Shown: positions 1 to 9,289 of the stretch, in pieces | Numbering within the stretch: position 1 is the stretch's first letter | Layout: every line of letters begins with the position of its first letter | The notes under the pieces: model-generated | What the model saw: only the letters and a program-made list of their open reading frames with translations | Told to the model about the DNA's origin: nothing | The model's database searches: none | Made by a program: the position numbers and the translations under genes | Assembly: GCF_003438995.1 (NCBI RefSeq) | Contig: NZ_QSUN01000036.1 | Location: forward strand, 1-27,570 | Source: Bacteroides sp. OM05-12 | GTDB taxonomy: Bacteria > Bacteroidota > Bacteroidia > Bacteroidales > Bacteroidaceae | Direction: 5' to 3' | DNA: 27,570 nucleotides

Positions 1-59
1 CACTACCTACAACGATTGAATGAGCATACTCTTCCCTACCCGCACTGCTCCGTTTTCTT

Positions 60-385
60 TCAGACAAACCGGATATGCCACTCCAAACGTTCCAATGAGC
101 CTAAGTCCAAAGCCCGCTGTCTTGTCAACATACTCGAGAAGAAAACAGGAGTACCTTCAAGAAACGAATTATTCACCACAAGCATGCAGGGCTTTGCCTG
201 TTCTATAATATCCTTGGTGATGGCAAACTGTACCCAGACAAACTCGCTACCCATGGTATCCTCACACAACCGTTCCATATTCTTTTGGTTTGTCTCACGC
301 ACATAAAACAAATCCAGATGTATCCAAGGCAAACCTGTTGCCTCGGATACATCTATAAATTTACGAAAGTATCGATTCTATCCAT
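60..385 (-). pseudogene. damaged remnant of a small gene of unknown function
   Basis: A convincing coding stretch runs from about 359 down to the TGA at 60-62 and ends in a natural-looking terminus (LERLEWHIRFV). The protein-like part includes ATGLPWIHLDLFYVRETNQ and a hydrophobic strand (CMLVVNNSF). Extending upstream in this frame meets a TAG near 377; the only ATG nearby (383-385, MDRIDTF) is in another frame and would need a one-base shift near 360 to join. The middle also looks short, passing straight from VVNNSF to LEGTPVFF. I therefore read it as a frameshifted, possibly internally deleted gene. It vaguely recalls uracil-DNA-glycosylase-like proteins of Bacteroidetes, but I cannot support that. 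A TTG start at 330-332 would give an intact 90-residue protein, so a functional short gene is not excluded. Confidence 0.4.
316..354 (-). terminator. 17-bp hairpin, probable terminator of the SusC-to-GH3 operon
   Basis: The arms 316-332 and 338-354 are complementary over 17 positions, with a single mismatch that becomes a G-U pair in minus-strand RNA. The loop is 5 nt. On the minus strand the stem is followed by GGATTTGTTTTATG, a moderately T-rich run; on the plus strand no T-run follows. It lies about 105 bp beyond the stop of the last PUL gene, so it fits as that operon's terminator. It also overlaps the apparent coding part of the gene remnant, which is unusual. Confidence 0.5.
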
Positions 386-459
386 ACTTTTGTTACTTCA
401 TGACGTACTTTTGCCAAATACCATCCTCTATTCATCGGTATTTAGAAAGCCGTTCACTC

Positions 460-2709
460 TCATTGCAAAGAGAATCCTCCCTCCAACCCTTCCGCACTAT
501 TAGGTCCTACCCATAGTTTAAAATCTCCTGCTTCTGCCTTTTTCTGCAAATCCCTTCCATAAAAAGCAAGCTCTTCCGGCGTCAGTTGAAACTCCACCTG
601 CTTGGATTCACCGGCTTTAAGATGGATTTTAGTAAAGCCTTTCAACTCTTTCACCGGACGAGCAATAGAGCCGACCAAATCGCGAACGTACAACTGAACG
701 ACCTCATCACCATCCACATTACTAACATTCTTCACTGTGGCTTTCACCATCAGCGTCTCGCCTTGCTTAATCTTATCCGATGATAATTGCAAACCAGAGT
801 ATTTGAATTTACTATAAGACAATCCGTATCCGAAGGGGAACAACGGTTTATCTCCCGAATCGAGATAAAACGACGTATTACCCAATGAAGTCTGTTGAGC
901 TTCTGTCGGTATCTCATCCAACGTCGGAATCCATTGTGCCGGACGTCCCGTATTATTATGATTGTAATACATCGGTATCTGCCCTACTTCACGTACGAAC
1001 GTAACAGGAAGTTTACCGCTCGGATTCTCTTTGCCAAACAACAAATCCCAAATGGCAGGACCGCCCATCGTTCCGGGATGGAAGTTATAGAGGACAGCAT
1101 CTGCATAAGGCAAATCACGCTCTATCGTCAAAGGTCTGCCTGCCATAACAACCAGAACCACCGGTTTCCCGCAACTCTTCACTACTTGCAGCAGTTCCGA
1201 CTGAACTCCTATCAAATTAATATTGGATAAGGAATGTGCTTCACCCGACAGAATGGATTCTTCACCAAGAAAAACAACAGCGACATCAGCCTCCCCTACC
1301 GCTTTCTTTGCTTTCTCAAAGAAAGTCTTGTTTTTATCACGGGAATAATTTAATATCGGTTCATAAATAAAAGATACATTTTTGTACCCACGCTGCAAGG
1401 CTTTCAAAGGTGTGACGGTATAATTCTTATCCCCATCAAAAACCCATGTTCCCATTTGATCATGCTTGGCATCCGCCATAGGTCCGATTATAGCAATCTT
1501 CTGATTCACATGCAAAGGTAATACGTCCTCGTTCTTCAATAAAATTGCGGATTCTACCGCTGCTCTGCGAGCAGTTTGCAAATGTCGTTCGCTATATGCC
1601 GTAGAAACCTTTGAAGTATCTACATAAGGATTATCAAACAACCCGAGACGGTATTTTACTTTCAAAATGTTGCGAACATAATTGTCTATATCGGCTAGAG
1701 AAACTTTCTTTTCGGTTACCAACTCTTTCAAATAATCAACGTATGTCTCGCTCACCATTTCCATATCGATACCGGCATTTGCCGCAAGCATTGCTACGTC
1801 CTTTCTATCAACTGCATATCCATGAGAAAGCATTTCACTCATAGATGCCCAATCCGAAACAACAAACCCGTCGAATTGCCATTCTTTACGCAAAATATCT
1901 TTCAGTAAAAAAGAGTTTCCCGAAGACGGAATACCGTCATTGTCATTAAAGGAGGTCATCAAAGTAACTGCGCCCGCTTCTATCGCCTCCCGAAAAGGAG
2001 GCAGATAAACATTCCGCATCAAACGTTCAGGGATATTCGTGGAATTATAATCCCGCCCCCCTTCGGAAGCCCCATAACCTACGAAATGCTTTACACATGC
2101 AGCCAATGAATTGTCGGACGATAAATCATTACCTTGAAATCCCTTTACCACAGCCGCACCTAGTTTTCCGGCGAGATACGTATCTTCTCCCAGACTTTCG
2201 GCAATGCGTCCCCACCGTGCATCTCTGGATATATCTAGCATCGGAGCAAAAGTCCAATGAATACCCCTTTCACGAGCTTCGGTGGCAGCCACGCGTGCAC
2301 CGTCTTCCACAATCTGCGGATTGAACGACGCTGCCTGTCCCAATGGTATAGGAAAGATGGTTTTAAAGCCGTGAATAATATCGCGACCGATAATCAACGG
2401 GATTCCGAGCCGGCTATCTTTTACAGCAGTCTCCTGAACCAAATTTATCTCTTTAGGGTCGGTTATATTCAACATAGACCCGATTTGTCCCGCTTTGATT
2501 TTTGTAAGTAGCGTATCGTTTATTCCTTCGAGATTTAATTGGTTCATCTGACCGATTTTATCGTCAAGTGTCATCTTACTTAATAAATCCTCGACAAAAC
2601 GTTCCATCTTTACCGTTCCATTATCTTTTTGCGAGAACAACGAAACAGACATTGAGCTTATTAATAACAGCGCTAAAACCTTCTTCATGCCAATACAACT
2701 TCTCTTCAT
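460..2709 (-). CDS. bglX: GH3 beta-glucosidase, BglX-like
   Basis: A 749-residue exported glycoside hydrolase family 3 enzyme, expected to release glucose from the non-reducing end of beta-gluco-oligosaccharides in the periplasm. After a Sec signal peptide (to about residue 27, ending SLFSQ) come the typical GH3 motifs: GRDIIHGF (108-115), RWGRIAESLGED (165-176) and KHFVGYGASEGGRD (207-220). The nucleophile is Asp286 in VVSDWAS. The second domain carries LGEESILSGEAHS, where Glu490 is the likely acid/base. A fibronectin-III-like domain closes the protein. The start overlaps the stop of the upstream gene as ATGA (2706-2709), which supports the first Met and translational coupling; an internal Met8 (MKKVLALL) would also give a good signal peptide. 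It is the last gene of the operon. All key residues are present. The symbol is by resemblance to E. coli BglX only. Confidence 0.93.
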   Translation of the reverse strand: MKRSCIGMKKVLALLLISSMSVSLFSQKDNGTVKMERFVEDLLSKMTLDDKIGQMNQLNLEGINDTLLTKIKAGQIGSMLNITDPKEINLVQETAVKDSRLGIPLIIGRDIIHGFKTIFPIPLGQAASFNPQIVEDGARVAATEARERGIHWTFAPMLDISRDARWGRIAESLGEDTYLAGKLGAAVVKGFQGNDLSSDNSLAACVKHFVGYGASEGGRDYNSTNIPERLMRNVYLPPFREAIEAGAVTLMTSFNDNDGIPSSGNSFLLKDILRKEWQFDGFVVSDWASMSEMLSHGYAVDRKDVAMLAANAGIDMEMVSETYVDYLKELVTEKKVSLADIDNYVRNILKVKYRLGLFDNPYVDTSKVSTAYSERHLQTARRAAVESAILLKNEDVLPLHVNQKIAIIGPMADAKHDQMGTWVFDGDKNYTVTPLKALQRGYKNVSFIYEPILNYSRDKNKTFFEKAKKAVGEADVAVVFLGEESILSGEAHSLSNINLIGVQSELLQVVKSCGKPVVLVVMAGRPLTIERDLPYADAVLYNFHPGTMGGPAIWDLLFGKENPSGKLPVTFVREVGQIPMYYNHNNTGRPAQWIPTLDEIPTEAQQTSLGNTSFYLDSGDKPLFPFGYGLSYSKFKYSGLQLSSDKIKQGETLMVKATVKNVSNVDGDEVVQLYVRDLVGSIARPVKELKGFTKIHLKAGESKQVEFQLTPEELAFYGRDLQKKAEAGDFKLWVGPNSAEGLEGGFSLQ

Positions 2710-4490
2710 TTATTCTTAATTAATTTATTCACCACTTCCTTGCCGGATTCTTTCCTACATTGGAGCAGATAAACTCCATCCGGATAAGATGCAGTATCAA
2801 TCACATATTCCTTGGAGGGAATTCTATGCTCAAAGTGAAAACGTTGTCCGTAAATATTGGAAATATTAATCCGGCTACCTTCTTCATTTCTAACAATTAT
2901 CATGTCACTGAATACACTTGGGGCAACGTCTAGTAAATCGTCTTTGGTTTCCCGAATCCCGACAGGAGAATTATCACCTGCGATCAAAAGGCTGGGGCGA
3001 TATTTCAATTCATCGGCCTCCATTGAATAAAAACTGCACAATGCCGCACCACCTGCAATAACACTCATCCGTAAAGTAACCACATTGGCTCCACTCTCTT
3101 TCTGTTGCTTAATAAAATCCGTAACATCCCAACAAATGTAACTTCCAGCCTCTGAAAAATACATTTCATTCGTACCTATAACCGTAAATGCTTTCGCATC
3201 TTTTGTGTTCCAATTAAGTTTGTTGGTATACGTTTCCGTATTTCCTTCCAATTGCAAGGTCTCATTGTCAGATTGATTAATTTCTGAGAAATAGCTTCTG
3301 AATACAATTCTTTTGTCCGTCAGCTTAACCTTTGACAGATCAAATGAGAAATACGCTTGACGGCTCCAACCATCACCGGTCTTAAGTTGGATAATCTTTT
3401 CACCGGCAAAAGATTGGTCTTTATAAGATTCATGTACATGTGTATCAAAAAAAGCAACAATAGAATCTTTTGCAAAGCAAATATTCTCCGTTCCTTCTAT
3501 ATCTCCATTACTCACTTGCACATTACTTATTCCCGTCGGCACTATATGAATAGCTTCTTTAACAGTATAAGGAATTTCCAATATCAAAGGATTATCCGTT
3601 ATATTCTCTTTCACAAATGCCATATCATTTACTTCATAATTTAGATTAAAAGGAGATAAACCGGAGAAGACACAGCGAACGTGTGCCTTTTCTCCTTCAA
3701 ATATAATCATCTCTTTCGGTTTCATAGTTGCCGTCAATGGAATCTCTATATCAAAAATTTCAGCCATCTTAGCGATATAAATCTCAGCCATCTTTTTTTG
3801 AATATATTGTCCTTTGCCTCTGAGAGGATGCCAGCCATATTTCACACCATCAATAGTTTCCGTATCTCCGGCAAACTTCAAGCTTGGCTGGCTACCGTCG
3901 CTATCCAACACATCTTTTGTAAAGCCGATATTTGCATCCCATTCTATCAAAGGAAGATTCCATTTCTTAGCCAATTTGCGGATAGCGGGATTAAAAGTCG
4001 TACGCGAATCATGCCAATGAGTACCCAAAACTATTATTGCCGGTTTGCCATCAGCTGTTCCATAATATTTTGAAGTAGGTACGTCTTTCAGATTTTTGCA
4101 ATCATCTTTATATTTACGGATAACATAATCATAAGCTACGCTATAAGGAGTAGCATCTGTAAGTGTATAATCATTATAATCATCTTCCAGCCAATCCTCT
4201 TTAGCAACATTCTGATTGTGAACGTGCATAATCACCAATGCTTCTATGTCATCCAATTGCGACGTAGTATAAAGCGCACCATTCTTCATGGCTTGAGCAG
4301 TTTGCATAATAGCTTGACCAGAAACAGCTCTGTTTATCGGAGTAAACTCCAGCACCTCGCAACCAATCTCAAACCATCCATTCTCAGGAACTGCAAATGA
4401 CGCACCGGTAAGTAATATATTACCTCTGTTGGCTGCAAAACCAAACGTGCATGAAAGTAATATCATAAAAAATAAAACCTTTGTTTTCAT
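2706..4490 (-). CDS. secreted SGNH-like hydrolase with DNRLRE-like module and T9SS sorting domain
   Basis: A 594-residue multi-domain protein. A signal peptide (1-20) is followed by an SGNH/GDSL-like domain (about 24-250). Its candidate catalytic Ser31 lies in LLTGASFA, followed by a block-II-like Gly (NRAVSGQ), an Asn in MHVHNQN (about 92), and His221 in YGWHPLRGKG. It resembles the DUF5040 type of Bacteroidetes SGNH protein. An Ig-like linker (about 250-340) leads to a DNRLRE/CBM96-like beta-sandwich (about 350-500; RQAYFSFDLSKVKL). The last 80 residues (FSDMIIVRNEEG to VVNKLIKNK) look like a type A T9SS sorting domain, so the protein is probably secreted and surface-anchored. A carbohydrate O-acetyl esterase role is plausible but unproven. 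It lies 14 bp after one GH3 gene and overlaps the next by ATGA. Confidence 0.78.
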   Translation of the reverse strand: MKTKVLFFMILLSCTFGFAANRGNILLTGASFAVPENGWFEIGCEVLEFTPINRAVSGQAIMQTAQAMKNGALYTTSQLDDIEALVIMHVHNQNVAKEDWLEDDYNDYTLTDATPYSVAYDYVIRKYKDDCKNLKDVPTSKYYGTADGKPAIIVLGTHWHDSRTTFNPAIRKLAKKWNLPLIEWDANIGFTKDVLDSDGSQPSLKFAGDTETIDGVKYGWHPLRGKGQYIQKKMAEIYIAKMAEIFDIEIPLTATMKPKEMIIFEGEKAHVRCVFSGLSPFNLNYEVNDMAFVKENITDNPLILEIPYTVKEAIHIVPTGISNVQVSNGDIEGTENICFAKDSIVAFFDTHVHESYKDQSFAGEKIIQLKTGDGWSRQAYFSFDLSKVKLTDKRIVFRSYFSEINQSDNETLQLEGNTETYTNKLNWNTKDAKAFTVIGTNEMYFSEAGSYICWDVTDFIKQQKESGANVVTLRMSVIAGGAALCSFYSMEADELKYRPSLLIAGDNSPVGIRETKDDLLDVAPSVFSDMIIVRNEEGSRINISNIYGQRFHFEHRIPSKEYVIDTASYPDGVYLLQCRKESGKEVVNKLIKNK

Positions 4491-4504
4491 ATATCAAATT
4501 TTAG

Positions 4505-6718
4505 TTATTTAATTATTTCAATTGTCGTTTTACCTCTTATATCATCAGAAGCCGATGCAAGATAAATAACATATTTATCCGGTTCCAAAACCCATTTTTT
4601 ATTCACTTCATCATAGAAAGCAAACTTATTCGAATCCAAAGCCATATTAATCGTTTGTGTCTCTCCCCTCTTAAGGAATATCTTTTTAAATGCTTTCAAT
4701 TCTTTCACAGGCCGTAAGACTGACGGATTCTTCTGTTCTACATAAATTTGCACAGCCTCAGCACCGTCCATATCTCCCGTATTGGAAATCGTAAAAGATA
4801 CGTTTATCTTATCTCCGACATGATAATCCTTTTTGTCAGCAACCGGTTTACCATACTTGAAAGTTGTGTAAGAGAGTCCATGTCCGAAAGCAAACAGAGG
4901 AAGTATATTTTTCTTTTCATGCCAACGATAACCCACTAAAATATCATCTAAATAATATTGATTAATTCCATCTCCCGGATAAGACTTCTCACCAAAATAA
5001 TGCGCACTGTTATCCTCTAACTTTTTAGGGAAAGAAAAAGGTAATTTACCCGACGGATTTACTCCTCCCGAAATAACATTAGCCAAAGCCTCTCCCGCCA
5101 TAGAACCTAAATACCATCCCTGCATCAACCCTTGCACTTTATCTACCCAAGGCATCGCAACTGCGTTCCCGCTTATGAGTATGATACCCGTATTCTTGTT
5201 TACCTTCAATAGCTCCTCAATTAATTTATCTTGTCCGAACGAAAGATTCATAGATTTCCTATCATCCCCCTCACAATCTTCCGAATTATTCTTATTCAGT
5301 CCACCGAAATATAATACGACATCTGCGGATTTTGCTACGGAAACAGCTGCATTCAACAGAGAATCCGCATCATAAGGCGAAGGCAGTATCTCATTGTATG
5401 AGGGAGCACCTGAAGCATAGCCCATACTATACACCACGTTTTCTGCTCCATACTTATTAACTATACCTTGTAAAGGAGATATTTCGATATGTGGCTTTAA
5501 TTCGGATGAACCTCCTCCTTCGGATAATCGTTTAACTGCATTTTCACCAATGACCGCAATTTTCCCATATCTACCCGCTGGAATGGGAAAGAAATGATTT
5601 TCATTTTTCATCAAGACAATCCCCTCTTCGGCAACAGTTCTCGCAACTTCATAATGTTCCGGAGCTTTGAATCTGCCATAAGGGCGATTCCTATTCATAC
5701 CTGTACGGTAATAAAGTCGAAGTATACGACGAACTTTTTCATCGAGCAATGCTTCAGATAATTCTCCTTTCCTGATTTTATCCAAAAATGGTTGAGCTAA
5801 ATAATAATCATTGTAAGCTGAACTTATGCCCCATGTTAAACCATTTGTCCAAGTTCCCATTTCGAGGTCAAGACCATTACGGGCCGCTTCATCCGTATCG
5901 TGAGCAGAGCCCCAGTCCGTAACCATAACTCCATCAAATCCCCATTCATTCTTGAGTATCTGATTGATGAGCGTATCATTATGTGAACAGTAAGTCCCTT
6001 TAAATTTATTATAAGATCCCATTACGCTCCATACATTTCCTTCTTGTACGGCAGCTTTAAAAGCTGGTAAATATATCTCATTCAAAGCACGGTCACTTAC
6101 TACAACATTAATATCATTCCTCCACTTTTCCTGATTATTTAATGCGAAATGCTTCACACAAGCCGATACCCCATTTTTCTGTACTCCTTTAATATAAGGT
6201 ACAACCATTGTAGAACTAAGATAAGGATCTTCACCCATATACTCAAAGTTTCTTCCGCTCAAAGGGGTACGGTAGATATTCACGCCCGGCCCAAGAATCA
6301 TGTCTTTCTTTCTAAAACGTGCACCTTCACCCAAAGCATTTCCATATCTATAGGATAGTTCAGTATTAAATGTCGCTGCAAGGCAAGTTAAAGCAGGGAA
6401 TGCTGTACAGGAGTCATTAGTCCAACCTGCATGCTCCCATGAATCCCATTTAAATTCCACTCGTACACCATGAGGACCATCGCTCATCCATAATTCGGGT
6501 ATTCCCAATCTCGGACAGCCCGGTGCACTGAACTTAGATTGTGCATGGCAAATAGCAATCTTCTCCTCAAGAGTCATTAATGACAAGGCATTTTCAATCC
6601 GTTCTTCTGTAGGAAACGATTCATCCAAATATGCAGGAAGAACTTCTTGCGCACAAATTCGGAAAGAATTCGCTATAGTCATCGCAAACAATACTATTAG
6701 TTTTAGATTCATAAACAT
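4505..6718 (-). CDS. GH3 beta-glucosidase, second type
   Basis: A 737-residue GH3 enzyme of a different subfamily from the BglX-like one. A Sec signal peptide (to about residue 24, RICAQ) is followed by the catalytic barrel. It contains MSDGPHGVR (78-86), NIYRTPLSGRNFEYMGEDP (substrate-binding loops), KHFALNNQE (189-197) and the nucleophile Asp268 in VMVTDWGS. The second domain has an EGDDR motif, with Glu483 the likely acid/base. A fibronectin-III-like domain (about 635-737) ends the protein. The gene follows the GH26-like gene by 23 bp and precedes the SGNH-like gene by 14 bp, so all are one transcript. Its expected role is exo-hydrolysis of beta-gluco-oligosaccharides in the periplasm; linkage preference (beta-1,3 or beta-1,4/1,6) cannot be read from sequence. 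A start at Met3 (6712) is equally possible. Confidence 0.93.
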   Translation of the reverse strand: MFMNLKLIVLFAMTIANSFRICAQEVLPAYLDESFPTEERIENALSLMTLEEKIAICHAQSKFSAPGCPRLGIPELWMSDGPHGVRVEFKWDSWEHAGWTNDSCTAFPALTCLAATFNTELSYRYGNALGEGARFRKKDMILGPGVNIYRTPLSGRNFEYMGEDPYLSSTMVVPYIKGVQKNGVSACVKHFALNNQEKWRNDINVVVSDRALNEIYLPAFKAAVQEGNVWSVMGSYNKFKGTYCSHNDTLINQILKNEWGFDGVMVTDWGSAHDTDEAARNGLDLEMGTWTNGLTWGISSAYNDYYLAQPFLDKIRKGELSEALLDEKVRRILRLYYRTGMNRNRPYGRFKAPEHYEVARTVAEEGIVLMKNENHFFPIPAGRYGKIAVIGENAVKRLSEGGGSSELKPHIEISPLQGIVNKYGAENVVYSMGYASGAPSYNEILPSPYDADSLLNAAVSVAKSADVVLYFGGLNKNNSEDCEGDDRKSMNLSFGQDKLIEELLKVNKNTGIILISGNAVAMPWVDKVQGLMQGWYLGSMAGEALANVISGGVNPSGKLPFSFPKKLEDNSAHYFGEKSYPGDGINQYYLDDILVGYRWHEKKNILPLFAFGHGLSYTTFKYGKPVADKKDYHVGDKINVSFTISNTGDMDGAEAVQIYVEQKNPSVLRPVKELKAFKKIFLKRGETQTINMALDSNKFAFYDEVNKKWVLEPDKYVIYLASASDDIRGKTTIEIIK

Positions 6719-6741
6719 AAAATTTCTACATTATATAATTG

Positions 6742-7839
6742 TCACCCTTTATTATCCAACTTATTGCAAGTAAGAATACGGGGTATTTCCACAAACTTTA
6801 AAAAGTCCTCACTAGCCGGATGCCCAGGTATAGGTATATGATAATAATTTTCTATATTCCAGGCATTTTTCCCAAATAGGATATAGCTTATCGGATATTC
6901 GGATATTACCGGATAAACAAGTTCGGAAAAGAAATTCGGTATCTTAATTCCTTCCATACCCGTATCAGTAAGAGCCGGTATCTTATTCTTTTTATCCGAA
7001 ACATCCGTTATCACTGCCAACGTTTTATTAAGATTTTCAACATACATTTTCCCCATGGGATCATTTGCTTGTTCCAAATAAAGATCACTACCGATTATAT
7101 CCACATACTCATCTCCCGGATAACAATTTAAAATTTCTTCCGTAGAAAGCGGATTATATAAAGATAAAGCGAAAACAAGATTATCAACTTTCTTCATTTT
7201 GCGAAGATAGTCAACAGTCATTTGCCATAATTTTTTATATTCGGCTGTTGTGCAACTATTTATATTCCACCAATAGGTCTCAACGTTGGGATTATGAAAC
7301 GGACGAAAAATAACAGGAATATGATTTCCTTCTTTATCTTTCAAATCAATGAAGAAAGCAGCTAATTTATCCAAATAAGATACATATTTATCTTTATATT
7401 TCTTCTGAGTTAAGATAGCCGAAACAGGATCTTGAACAGCACTGTCCTCTACCGGATTTCTAGCTGTCCAACTTATTGTACTAACTCCTCCCATCTCATT
7501 TGTTATCTGTATGTATTCCACAATCGTCTGAAACTTAACGGAATCAATATTCAATGCCTCACCAAGTTCAACATTGGCAATATCCCATCCTACCACAGCC
7601 GGATAATCTCCACAGACACTTTTCACATCAGAGCGACCCTTTTCACCATACCACATACTACCATACGCTAGAGCGTCCTGATGTCCAAGCATAATTCCTT
7701 TGGCCTTTCGGACATTCAAAACAGAAACCAATTCTTGAGCTTTGCTCCTTTTACTATCATCAAGCATTTTACTCGATTTCTGTTCATTGCAAGCAATGAG
7801 TGCGAATATCATCAGGACTAAACAGAGTCGTTGTTTCAT
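6742..7839 (-). CDS. GH26-like lipoprotein lacking both catalytic glutamates
   Basis: A 365-residue lipoprotein (lipobox LIAC, lipidated Cys17) with a clear GH26 beta-mannanase fold signature: GHQDALAYG (52-60), SDVKSVCGDYPAVVGWD (70-86), GGVSTISW (117-124), YPGDEYVDIIGSDLY (240-254) and a GHPASEDF tail. The two catalytic carboxylates are not conserved. The family's RPxHE acid/base motif reads RPFHN here (Asn183), and the TETG nucleophile motif reads TDTG (Asp292). The His normally after SW is Thr125. Family knowledge says both glutamates are needed for mannan hydrolysis, so this is probably a pseudoenzyme or has altered chemistry. Its place in the operon and its lipid anchor would suit a surface glycan-binding protein, which is otherwise missing. 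Glu187 lies four residues off the acid/base position and is not an obvious substitute. Confidence 0.85.
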   Translation of the reverse strand: MKQRLCLVLMIFALIACNEQKSSKMLDDSKRSKAQELVSVLNVRKAKGIMLGHQDALAYGSMWYGEKGRSDVKSVCGDYPAVVGWDIANVELGEALNIDSVKFQTIVEYIQITNEMGGVSTISWTARNPVEDSAVQDPVSAILTQKKYKDKYVSYLDKLAAFFIDLKDKEGNHIPVIFRPFHNPNVETYWWNINSCTTAEYKKLWQMTVDYLRKMKKVDNLVFALSLYNPLSTEEILNCYPGDEYVDIIGSDLYLEQANDPMGKMYVENLNKTLAVITDVSDKKNKIPALTDTGMEGIKIPNFFSELVYPVISEYPISYILFGKNAWNIENYYHIPIPGHPASEDFLKFVEIPRILTCNKLDNKG

Positions 7840-7878
7840 AAACCAATATATTTTAACTAATTAACCAAATATTATTCA

Positions 7879-9273
7879 TTAAAGGAAATATTGTCCTTCT
7901 TCTTTTAACCTTTTCCGAAGGTTCTGTACATCAACTTTGTGCACATCATTTTTACTCTGCACTCTGGCAAGAGTAGCCGCTAATCCCGCAGCTTCCCCCG
8001 TAACCAAGCAACAAGGCATTACCCGCAAACTTCCGAAAGCATGTTCATCCGTCGAAATACAGCGGCCTGCTATCAACAAGTTCTTAAGACCTTTTGGAGT
8101 CAAGCACCGATAAGGTATACCATGTGATTCGCCCTTGCCGTAGTGAACTTCCTCATATCCGGCCTTATGCACATCCAAGAAATAAGCATTACGCCCGATT
8201 TCATCGTCAAAGGATTTTCTTGCCATCCAATCTTCCACAGTAAAGATGTAATCACCTTCTATTCTTCTGCTATCCCTGATACCGGGAACGATAGCAGTAC
8301 GAGCAACGAAAGAACTACCAAATGTTTCAGGTCTGAACTCTTTCAACATATCCAAATGCTGCATCGCTATTTTTCTTCCGGTCAACATAGCATCCGACAA
8401 TTGCTTGGGATCTGTTGTATCTGCAATCTTTATATGATTTGCATTAAACTGTACAACATCCGGCCCCACTAGATTACTGCAACAATGTGTATCCAACAAA
8501 GGATATCTTCCACTTTTTACAGCTTGGATAGATGCACTGTTCGGATTAGCATGATGTAGGTTAGGGCCTGTTATATAGTTATAAGTATCCACATTGGCTA
8601 CAGAAAAGCAAAGAGTCGATTTTTGTAATTCGCCCTGATTATCACCTTTAAAGTAATTTGCTCCGGCCCATGCGGCTACATCTCCATCACCTGTACAATC
8701 AATATAAACTTTGGCTTTATATGCTGTTAATCCGGCCTTATTGGAAACAATTAATGCGTCAATCGTATCGTTCGAATCCATCTCGACAGCTGCCACTTGT
8801 GAAAAAAACAGGATATCCACTCCAGCTGCCGTAACCATATTATCGTATACCGACATCAGATATTCAGGATTAATGCTGACCCAATCCAATTTATCTTCCG
8901 GTTCATGTGGCACTGCTTTCTTGGATTCTCTAAAAATCTTTTCAGCTAATCCTCTATATATTATTTTCTCTCCGTCAGAGAAAGGACACCATGCCGGAAC
9001 CATGCCGGCAGTACCCAGCCCTCCCAATTGCCCTAATGCTTCGATAAGTAAAGTTTTAGAACCTTCTCTGGCCGAAGCAATAGCAGCAGCACAGCCGGCC
9101 GGTCCTCCTCCGATGACAATTACATCCCAATCATCATTCACAGAAATCTTTTGCTTCTTCAACATATATTTTTCTTCCTTTCCGGTAGCTGCACTTACAA
9201 ATTCCGGTAAAGCAGCCGCCACAGCTAAAGTTCCGGAAGTTTTGAGAAAATGTCTTCTATCGATTGACTTCAT
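7879..9273 (-). CDS. FAD-dependent oxidoreductase with Tat signal (FAD_oxidored family)
   Basis: A 464-residue flavoprotein. The N-terminus DRRHFLKTSG followed by a hydrophobic Ala-rich stretch is a twin-arginine signal (Arg6-Arg7), implying export of the folded, cofactor-loaded enzyme. A Rossmann dinucleotide motif GGGPAG (55-60) follows DVIVI. The family's mid motif YIDCTGDGDVAAWAGA and C-terminal NLLIAGRCISTDEHAFGSLRVM are present; both resemble PF12831-type oxidoreductases common near Bacteroidetes glycan genes. The substrate is unknown. It sits directly after SusD (17 bp), where a surface glycan-binding protein is usually found, so a role in processing the PUL's glycan is inferred. A second member of the family (18761-20626) lies under the same putative operator. 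Confidence 0.88.
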   Translation of the reverse strand: MKSIDRRHFLKTSGTLAVAAALPEFVSAATGKEEKYMLKKQKISVNDDWDVIVIGGGPAGCAAAIASAREGSKTLLIEALGQLGGLGTAGMVPAWCPFSDGEKIIYRGLAEKIFRESKKAVPHEPEDKLDWVSINPEYLMSVYDNMVTAAGVDILFFSQVAAVEMDSNDTIDALIVSNKAGLTAYKAKVYIDCTGDGDVAAWAGANYFKGDNQGELQKSTLCFSVANVDTYNYITGPNLHHANPNSASIQAVKSGRYPLLDTHCCSNLVGPDVVQFNANHIKIADTTDPKQLSDAMLTGRKIAMQHLDMLKEFRPETFGSSFVARTAIVPGIRDSRRIEGDYIFTVEDWMARKSFDDEIGRNAYFLDVHKAGYEEVHYGKGESHGIPYRCLTPKGLKNLLIAGRCISTDEHAFGSLRVMPCCLVTGEAAGLAATLARVQSKNDVHKVDVQNLRKRLKEEGQYFL

Positions 9274-9289
9274 ATTTTCCGAATTCTAA

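Noticed and set aside
7..180. Alternative reading of the remnant in a second frame ending at 7-9 (GFGLRLIGTFGVAYPV)
   Set aside because: It first looked like a frameshifted C-terminus, but the original frame ends naturally in LERLEWHIRFV and carries the more protein-like sequence.
6742..7839. Active mannanase, making this a mannan PUL
   Set aside because: Both catalytic glutamates are replaced and no other mannan enzyme is present; GH16 and GH3 indicate beta-glucan instead.
8711..9289. 192-codon open frame opposite the Tat flavoprotein
   Set aside because: It is the shadow of the Gly/Ala-rich FAD-binding region; no domain is recognisable.
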